Assembly: GCA_030592245.1 (NCBI GenBank) | Contig: JAUVJV010000025.1 | Coordinates: 1 to 12,306, forward strand | Source of the DNA: Candidatus Eiseniibacteriota bacterium | GTDB taxonomy: Bacteria > Arandabacterota > Arandabacteria > Arandabacterales > Arandabacteraceae | Direction: 5' to 3' | DNA length: 12,306 nucleotides | Program-made: the position numbers and the translations under genes | Notes under the pieces: model-generated | Told to the model about the DNA's origin: nothing | Seen by the model: the letters and a program-made list of their open reading frames with translations, nothing else | Database searches by the model: none | Part shown: positions 7,525 through 12,306 of the stretch, piece by piece | Numbering within the stretch: position 1 is the stretch's first letter | Layout of the letters: every line of letters starts with the position of its first letter

Positions 7525-7666
7525 ACCCGCCGGGGGACCCTTGACACGACTCAGTCGGTGGCAGAGAACGCGGCAAGGCGGGGCTTATAATGGCGGCATC
7601 AATCTCTATTCAACCATGCTACCCGGACCCCGTAAAGCTGCTGGACCATCAAACACAATGCGAGAT

Positions 7667-7762
7667 CCGGAGCACGAGCCGAATCCGCGACCGGAGCAAG
7701 GGCCGGATCCGCAGCCGGAGCAAGGGCCGAATCCGCGACCGGAGCACGAGCCGGATCCGCGA
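7667..7762. repeat. Four tandem 24-bp repeats
   Basis: Four contiguous units of exactly 24 bp lie at 7667-7690, 7691-7714, 7715-7738 and 7739-7762. On the plus strand each is CCGGAGCAmGrG followed by CCGrATCCGCrr. Units 1 and 4 carry CACGAG where units 2 and 3 carry CAAGGG; units 1 and 3 have GAATCC where 2 and 4 have GGATCC. The array begins six bases beyond the stop codon of the secreted-protein gene. Because 24 is a multiple of three, each open frame gives an 8-residue repeat (plus strand: PEHEPNPR-like or SKGRIRxR-like; minus strand: SRIRxLLR-like). That periodicity alone is not evidence of coding. Confidence 0.9.
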
Positions 7763-7768
7763 GTCCGC

Positions 7769-10747
7769 CTAACGCGCTATCACCACCCGTCTGACATCCT
7801 CACCGATCGGGCTCTTGCACCTGATGAAGTATATGCCTGCGGCGGCCCTGCTCCCCCCCGGGGTCGTTCCATCCCAGGCAACCGAATGAGCGCCGGCTTC
7901 ATACGCGCCGTCCGCCAGCGTGCCGAGGAGCCGCCCTTCGACATCGAAGACCTGGATAATGGCCCGGGCCTCAAGGGCGAGGACGAAGTCTATCCTCGTA
8001 CTTGAGCTGAACGGATTGGGAGACGGCGAGGCAAGCCGGACGTTCCCGCGAGGATCAACCGCAGAGTGGTCCGCAAAAATCCCTGATTGATCATCCATCG
8101 TCCGGAAGTAAAGATCCGCAGTTCCGTTCCTCAGGTCGCTCCACACCACCGAGAGTCCCCCCGCTCCACCGGCGGCCACTGTCGGAACGCTCGAGTGGCC
8201 CGGGGCCAGGGAAAGCCTTGCTCCCTCCAGGAATACCAGGTCCTCCCAGCTGCTGTAGTATATCTCGGTGTCCACGTGACGATGGTCCGACCAGACAATA
8301 GGGGTAATACCCGAGCCGTCCACGGCAACCGAAGGGGCCGCACTCTCAACCGCCACGGGTGAGACCTGAACGCTGGGCTGCCAGGCCGCGCCGTCATAGT
8401 AGGCGTAGTAGATAGCGCCATAGACATTGTCACCGTCCTGCCACACCACGTGAAGCGTGGTATCGCTTCCCGTCGCAATGCACGGGTTCCGGGAGAAGCC
8501 GATGATATCTGAAATGCCCGTGCGCACTGACCACAGGAGCCCATCCCAGGATTTCATCACTATTTTCTCAAGCTCGTTGGGGTCATTGGCCGTCTGGCGC
8601 TCGTACACCAGATAAAGAACGCCATCCGGGCCATAAGCAAGTGATGGATGATAAGAATCCCGCGCCACTGACGCATCAACATCCAGCGGCACAGACCAGC
8701 CCAGGGTCGTGCGCTCGGAGAAGTGCACTGCCGATACCCGGTAGGCGCCTCCCAACCTGCGTTCCCAGGCGATGTAGACCGCGGTATCCCCTGCGGCGAT
8801 CGCCGGGCAGTAGTCGACCTCGGAGTCCACCGTGACCCGCTCCTCAACCGACCAGCCGCCGGCCTGGCCCCAGGACTTATAGTAGATTTCATGGTTACCG
8901 TTACGGCCGTCCACCCAGGCCACATGGAGTTTCCCGTTCGGACCCTCGGCAATGCACGGCGTGGTGGAAAACCCGGAGAGATCATTGATCTTGACCGGAA
9001 CGCCCCAGGCTCCGCCGGTCCTCTTCATGTAGTATATGTCATTGGTGCCACCCCCGGTGTCGGACCAGACCAGGTGAACCTCGCCTGTACTGGCGACGAT
9101 CATGGACCGCGAAGACGGCGCGCACAGAAGCGAACTTCCCTCCCCGCTGGTGATCTGCTCCTCACTCTCCCAGCCTGCCAGGAGAGTGCTTCCAATGGTC
9201 ACGGTTTCACTCGCATGGCCTCCGATACTGTCGCTGTAGCTGGGGTAGGAACGGGACGCTCCGGTCAAGATCCCCTGGGCCTGGAATGCGATACTGTAAT
9301 CCCCTTCGCTTCCCGCGATAAGATCCCACGAGACCTGTGTCGTGTCTCCGGAGGCCATGTCGGGAAGCGGCTGAGCCAGAGTCCCGCCCGCGAGGCTGAG
9401 TCCGGCAGGCAGCGCGATTGTGGCCTCGCAGTCCGTACAATTGTACTGCCCCTTGAAGCGGAGGGTGGGGCCGGGATAGTAAACCTGGAGATCGACGCTG
9501 AAGGTGTCGCCGGCGGCCGGGCTCGCGGCCAACTCGGGCGTCAGCTCCCAGGGACAGGCAACCATCGCCCAATGTCCGCTATAGACCCATAGATCATCGA
9601 TGAGCAGCGCGTCCGACATTATGAGGTCCGGCCCGCAGAGCGAACCGGAATACCATGGGTCGTGCATGATGAAGACGCCGAGGCTGTCGTCCCAACCCTT
9701 GACCACCCGGTAATGACCGGACGTGTGGGTGGGGCCGTACCAGGTGAGAATGAAGACCGGATACTGCTCGTAGACCGTGTTCTTGAGCTTCTGGCCCGGG
9801 TTGCTCATGAAGCTGGCCTCGGTGCAGGCATACCCGAGCTGCCGCTCGGTGTAGCCAAGAAGCGACGGATTCTGAACACAGGCGCTCATGCCGCTGAAAT
9901 GGGCGGCCCGCCTCATGTCGTCGGTATATGTTCCGAAATCAACGATATCGTTGGCGACATCCGCGATGTCATGCTGGTTCACCTCTTCACCCCAGTAATC
10001 CATCACCATCTGAAGTGACGCGGGGCCGCAGTACCAGCTTGTGATCTGAAAATGATAGGGAACACCCGGCATATTGTAGGCGGACGGCGTGTCTCCCAGC
10101 AGGGCAAAACCGGGGGCTGCCGCTTGTTCAAGCCGGCCCTGGCCACGGCCGTCCGGTTCGAAGAGGGCTCTCTGCGGCGTCAGCGCAGGCCGGTCCGTTC
10201 CGTCATATGACCCGAGGACCTCCGCGTCTTCGAGCAGCGCGTCGATTAGCCAGGTCTCGCCGCGGGCGTCCTCAAGATACCAGTAGAGGTGTTTGTCACA
10301 GCCCTGGATCAGAATGGGATCGGCTGTTTCCCTGTCGTCGGTCTCCCCATCAAGCCCGAGCCTCCGTTGCCGGGCACGCAATCTGCCCGCGGCCGACTCT
10401 TCGGAGACAACCGGGAACTCGCGGTGGGGATAACTGAAGGAGCACCATAGCCACTTCTCGCCCGCACGGTCGATCCCCACTATTCCGATCAGTCTGCCCC
10501 CGGCACTGCGGACGGGCACGACACCGTAAGAAGGCTCCAGCGTCACGGGATGATGCACGGTCAGAACGTCGCCGGGCACGGCACCTCTCAGCTCATCCTT
10601 CGGGAAAACGCTGTCGCTTCCCGACTTAAGAATCTCACCCAGTAAATTCCCAGAGACTTCGGCGGACTTTCCTGTATCGATCCGGTATCCGAACCCGGCG
10701 GTGGCACTTAGAAGCACTACGACTATTAGCACGGTAGCTATTCGCAA
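7769..10747 (-). CDS. Secreted C39-like cysteine peptidase / seven-bladed propeller protein with C-terminal sorting domain
   Basis: A 992-residue exported multidomain protein. Residues 1-20 form a signal peptide (Arg2, then a hydrophobic run VLIVVVLLSATAG). Residues 21-220 are an N-terminal region I do not recognise. Residues 227-400 match the peptidase C39-like fold: Gln234 and Cys240 in FQITSWYCGPASLQM, His345 in SGHYRVVKGWD and Asp363 in MHDPW, so the catalytic set looks complete. Residues 410-520 look like an Ig-type beta-sandwich. Residues 550-885 hold seven repeats of about 50 residues, each with a P-x-[IVL]-A...[LV]-x-[VI]-[VA]-W core followed by a D-rich turn and IYY. They are best read as a seven-bladed beta-propeller. 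Residues 905-992 (SPNPFSSSTRIDF, VFDVEGRLL, AGIYFIR) form a FlgD-Ig/type IX-like sorting domain, implying export and surface attachment or release. The start is TTG behind AAGGAGG. Substrate and role are unknown; C39-like secreted domains can be peptidases or inactive binders. Confidence 0.9.
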   Translation of the reverse strand: MRIATVLIVVVLLSATAGFGYRIDTGKSAEVSGNLLGEILKSGSDSVFPKDELRGAVPGDVLTVHHPVTLEPSYGVVPVRSAGGRLIGIVGIDRAGEKWLWCSFSYPHREFPVVSEESAAGRLRARQRRLGLDGETDDRETADPILIQGCDKHLYWYLEDARGETWLIDALLEDAEVLGSYDGTDRPALTPQRALFEPDGRGQGRLEQAAAPGFALLGDTPSAYNMPGVPYHFQITSWYCGPASLQMVMDYWGEEVNQHDIADVANDIVDFGTYTDDMRRAAHFSGMSACVQNPSLLGYTERQLGYACTEASFMSNPGQKLKNTVYEQYPVFILTWYGPTHTSGHYRVVKGWDDSLGVFIMHDPWYSGSLCGPDLIMSDALLIDDLWVYSGHWAMVACPWELTPELAASPAAGDTFSVDLQVYYPGPTLRFKGQYNCTDCEATIALPAGLSLAGGTLAQPLPDMASGDTTQVSWDLIAGSEGDYSIAFQAQGILTGASRSYPSYSDSIGGHASETVTIGSTLLAGWESEEQITSGEGSSLLCAPSSRSMIVASTGEVHLVWSDTGGGTNDIYYMKRTGGAWGVPVKINDLSGFSTTPCIAEGPNGKLHVAWVDGRNGNHEIYYKSWGQAGGWSVEERVTVDSEVDYCPAIAAGDTAVYIAWERRLGGAYRVSAVHFSERTTLGWSVPLDVDASVARDSYHPSLAYGPDGVLYLVYERQTANDPNELEKIVMKSWDGLLWSVRTGISDIIGFSRNPCIATGSDTTLHVVWQDGDNVYGAIYYAYYDGAAWQPSVQVSPVAVESAAPSVAVDGSGITPIVWSDHRHVDTEIYYSSWEDLVFLEGARLSLAPGHSSVPTVAAGGAGGLSVVWSDLRNGTADLYFRTMDDQSGIFADHSAVDPRGNVRLASPSPNPFSSSTRIDFVLALEARAIIQVFDVEGRLLGTLADGAYEAGAHSVAWDGTTPGGSRAAAGIYFIRCKSPIGEDVRRVVIAR

Positions 10748-10754
10748 CTCGCTT

Positions 10755-10761
10755 CCTCCTT
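10755..10761 (-). promoter_or_regulatory. Strong ribosome binding site fixing a TTG start
   Basis: AAGGAGG on the minus strand lies seven bases before TTG CGA ATA, the codons that open the signal peptide of the secreted protein. No ATG or GTG near by would give a sensible N-terminus with a Shine-Dalgarno. Confidence 0.75.
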
Positions 10762-10848
10762 AGTGTGGAAGTTGAATGAGCCGCTGTCCCTTCTCTTGCC
10801 CTTGTGTGCTGCGGGTTCCCGGGCCGGGGCAGTCAGATAGACAATTGA

Positions 10849-10877
10849 AGTATACCAACGATAGGCCCATTCATCAA
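10849..10877 (-). promoter_or_regulatory. Sigma70-like promoter of the secreted-protein gene
   Basis: On the minus strand TTGATG (10877-10872), a 17-base spacer and TATACT (10854-10849) form a near-consensus promoter. Transcription would start near 10842, giving an untranslated leader of about 95 bases before the TTG start. It lies just downstream of the stem-loop that follows the transporter gene, so the two genes are probably separate transcription units. Confidence 0.6.
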
Positions 10878-10903
10878 GGGTGCGAGGCTACCTGCACCGG
10901 GAC

Positions 10904-10919
10904 GCCCGGCAGGCCGGGC
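10904..10919. terminator. Perfect GC stem-loop after the transporter gene
   Basis: GCCCGGC and GCCGGGC are separated by two bases (a six-pair stem with a tetraloop in practice), starting eight bases beyond the transporter stop codon. No T tract follows on the minus strand, so it is not a standard intrinsic terminator. It may be a 3' end stabiliser, a weak terminator or a pause site. Confidence 0.45.
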
Positions 10920-10926
10920 TTAAGGA

Positions 10927-12231
10927 TCAGCTCCAGACCAGCCAGAGGAAGGCCGAGCCTGCCGCGGTGGCCGCAAGCGTGAAGGGAAGGCCGATGCGGA
11001 CAAAGTCGGTGAAGGAAGTCTTGTATCCGCACCGTGCAAGATAGCCCACCGCCACGATATTGGCTGCTGCGCCGATCGGCGTGATATTCCCGCCGAGGCA
11101 GCTGCCGATCAGAAGCCCGAACGGGAACAGGTAGAGCGAGACCGACATCCTCTCGGCCAGGATCGTGCTCACGGGCAGCATGGCGGTTATATAGGGCACA
11201 TTATCCACGAAGGCGGAGATCAGGACCGAGAACCAGACGATGAGAGTGAAGCCGAGCAAGACATTTGAGCCGATCAGACCCTGGGCGGCTTCGGCCATCA
11301 TCTCGATCAATCCGGCCCTGGCGAGGACGCCCACGAAGACGAAAATGCCTATCAGAAACAGGGTGGTGTCCCAGTCTATCTGCCTGAGCGTGGTCCTGAC
11401 ATAACTGATCCTGGACTCGCTTGAGAACCTGCGCTCCCACAGCCTGGCGATCACGCCGAATGCCACGCATATGGCCCCGGCCAGGATACGGAATTCGGGA
11501 TCGAGAAGCGGGGAGAGCGCCAGCGCCACTATCATCCCCGAGAGAAGATAAGTGGGGGCCCAGCTCTTGACCTCACAGGGTTCAGGCTTTGCCACAGGCT
11601 GCTTGTACTTCCTGAACATGAGCCAGAGCACCAGCATGGATGCCACCGCGCCAATCTCGACGGCGAAGAAGATGCCGGGCTTGCCGTCCAGCCAGAAGAA
11701 GTCATTGAAGTTGATCTTCGTGTGAGCGGCCAAGATCATGCTGGGAGGATCGCCGATCAGGGTTGCCGTACCCTGGAGATTTGACGACACGGCAATCGAG
11801 ATAAGGAAGGGCACCGGTGAGACTTTGAGCCTCTTGGCCATCTCGACAGCTATGGGGGCAAGAATGAGAACGGTGGCGACATTCTCCACAAAAGCCGAAA
11901 GCAACCCGGCCAGGGCGGCCACGAGTACAATCGCCACACCCACCGAGCCGGACCTGCCGACGATGGCATTCGCAAGTTTTCGCGGGACGAGTGATACGGT
12001 GAAACTCTCGGCCACCAGGAAGGTCCCGATGAAGATGCCGATCACGTTCCAGTTAACATCCCGAAGGGGATCGAGGACACCTTCCCAGTAACGCTCACCG
12101 GCGAAGACGGCATTGAAGATGGCGAAGAGGGTGATGCCGATCCACACCACCCTGGACCGCTTCTCTTTCTGGAAGGCCAGAATCGCGTACACCAGGATGA
12201 AGATTGCGGATACAAAAACTACCGAGTTCAA
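10927..12231 (-). CDS. SLC13 / ArsB-NhaD superfamily ion transporter
   Basis: A 434-residue integral membrane protein with about ten to twelve hydrophobic segments, arranged as two related halves as in the ion-transporter superfamily. The first half has SAFVENVATVLIL (112-124) and TATLIGDPPSMI (155-166). The second has the matching SAFVDNVPYITAML (339-352) and LGGNITPIGAAANIVA (379-394). A hydrophilic loop (about 207-226) joins the halves. These paired Asn/Asp and Gly/Pro hairpins form the substrate and cation site in SLC13, ArsB and NhaD proteins. The motifs do not tell whether it moves dicarboxylate, sulfate, arsenite or sodium/proton. The preferred start is TTG at 12231, behind AAAGGA. The frame also opens with GTG at 12273, but no Shine-Dalgarno precedes it and it would lie upstream of the predicted transcription start. 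No functional link to the neighbouring genes is evident. Confidence 0.88.
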   Translation of the reverse strand: MNSVVFVSAIFILVYAILAFQKEKRSRVVWIGITLFAIFNAVFAGERYWEGVLDPLRDVNWNVIGIFIGTFLVAESFTVSLVPRKLANAIVGRSGSVGVAIVLVAALAGLLSAFVENVATVLILAPIAVEMAKRLKVSPVPFLISIAVSSNLQGTATLIGDPPSMILAAHTKINFNDFFWLDGKPGIFFAVEIGAVASMLVLWLMFRKYKQPVAKPEPCEVKSWAPTYLLSGMIVALALSPLLDPEFRILAGAICVAFGVIARLWERRFSSESRISYVRTTLRQIDWDTTLFLIGIFVFVGVLARAGLIEMMAEAAQGLIGSNVLLGFTLIVWFSVLISAFVDNVPYITAMLPVSTILAERMSVSLYLFPFGLLIGSCLGGNITPIGAAANIVAVGYLARCGYKTSFTDFVRIGLPFTLAATAAGSAFLWLVWS

Positions 12232-12238
12232 TGCTAAG

Positions 12239-12244
12239 TCCTTT
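12239..12244 (-). promoter_or_regulatory. Ribosome binding site supporting the TTG start of the transporter
   Basis: AAAGGA on the minus strand is followed seven bases later by TTG AAC TCG, which opens directly into the first hydrophobic segment NSVVFVSAIFILVYAI. The GTG 14 codons upstream has no comparable site. Confidence 0.5.
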
Positions 12245-12263
12245 GCGATGCAGCGTCCTGTGG

Positions 12264-12293
12264 TTAGTAGCACACCAATCGCGGGGATGTCAA
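12264..12293 (-). promoter_or_regulatory. Candidate promoter of the transporter gene
   Basis: A perfect -35 hexamer TTGACA (12293-12288, minus strand) is followed by an 18-base spacer and TACTAA (12269-12264), a weak -10. Transcription would begin near 12257, giving a leader of roughly 25 bases that contains the AAAGGA ribosome binding site of the TTG start. Confidence 0.4.
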
Positions 12294-12306
12294 GCGCAGC
12301 CTGAGG

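Larger units (their letters stand above)
7376..7768. other. 393-bp non-coding gap between the secreted-protein gene and the sugar operon
   Basis: In transcription order (falling coordinates) this gap holds the 24-bp tandem repeats, a unique stretch, a GC-rich segment with overlapping hairpins, and the likely operon promoter and leader. The unique stretch includes a perfect TATAAT on the plus strand (7586-7591) without a matching -35, and an 11-bp palindrome CGACTCAGTCG (7547-7557). I see no convincing gene here: the plus-strand frames crossing it run antisense into the secreted-protein gene or are composed mainly of the repeats. Confidence 0.6.

Noticed and set aside
7376..7576. 67-codon upstream extension of UDP-glucose dehydrogenase
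   Set aside because: It covers the likely promoter and hairpins, its Pro/Gly/Arg-rich content is unlike the family, and the ATG at 7375 has a strong ribosome binding site next to the Rossmann motif.
7667..7762. CRISPR array
   Set aside because: The 24-bp units are directly contiguous, with no spacers, and no cas genes are present.
7590..7772. Plus-strand 60-codon frame ending in basic Arg/Ser repeats, just after TATAAT
   Set aside because: The ATG overlaps the TATAAT, so it could not be translated from a transcript starting there. No Shine-Dalgarno is present and most of it is the tandem array.
7541..8005. Plus-strand 154-codon frame with Pro-rich repeats (PEHEPNPR, PEQGPDPQ)
   Set aside because: Its second half is antisense to the sorting domain of the secreted protein, and its repeats are just the 24-bp array read in one frame. 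The start is TTG with only a run of G residues as a ribosome site.
8723..9592. Plus-strand 289-codon frame opposite the propeller region
   Set aside because: Antisense shadow; the minus strand has regular protein repeats that explain the coding constraint.
7769..10747. Bacteriocin processing or export system based on the C39 domain
   Set aside because: There is no ABC transporter domain and no small double-glycine precursor gene nearby; the domain belongs to a large secreted protein.

Overview
The window reads as a chromosomal piece of a GC-rich, Gram-negative-type bacterium in which every supported gene lies on the minus strand. Transcription therefore runs from high to low coordinates. The best clue to the organism is the large secreted protein at 7769-10747. 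Its last ~85 residues look like the FlgD-Ig / type IX-type C-terminal sorting domain that is common in the Bacteroidetes-Chlorobi-Fibrobacteres group and in allied uncultured phyla such as Eisenbacteria, Krumholzibacteria and Latescibacteria. This placement is an inference. No rRNA, tRNA or marker gene is present to fix it.

Right part (10927-12306): a SLC13/ArsB-NhaD-type ion transporter with its own candidate promoter, followed by a GC-rich stem-loop. Middle (7769-10900): a 992-residue secreted protein behind a good sigma70-like promoter. It combines a C39-like cysteine peptidase domain, an Ig-like domain, seven ~50-residue repeats that should form a seven-bladed beta-propeller, and the C-terminal sorting domain. 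After its stop codon comes a 393-base non-coding gap (7376-7768). This gap holds four exact-length 24-bp tandem repeats, a possible terminator hairpin and a candidate promoter for the next operon.

Left part (1-7375): an eight-gene operon with junctions from a 1-base overlap to 25 bases. In order of transcription it encodes UDP-glucose 6-dehydrogenase, a short RmlC-like cupin, dTDP-glucose 4,6-dehydratase, UDP-glucuronate decarboxylase, a Gfo/Idh/MocA oxidoreductase, a left-handed beta-helix acyltransferase, a DegT-family aminotransferase, and the first 239 codons of an extended SDR epimerase/dehydratase that runs off the left edge. These enzymes make activated sugars for a surface polysaccharide. 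Ugd plus Uxs gives UDP-glucose to UDP-glucuronate to UDP-xylose. RfbB gives dTDP-4-keto-6-deoxyglucose. The oxidoreductase/acyltransferase/aminotransferase trio has the composition of the WbpB-WbpD-WbpE (WlbA-WlbB-WlbC) route to 2,3-diacetamido-uronic acids, but it could instead make an N-acetylated amino-deoxy sugar. No glycosyltransferase, flippase, polymerase, RmlA or RmlD is in view, so the polymer itself cannot be named.

Three of the nine complete genes appear to start with TTG, each behind a good Shine-Dalgarno sequence. All other long open frames are antisense shadows of these genes.
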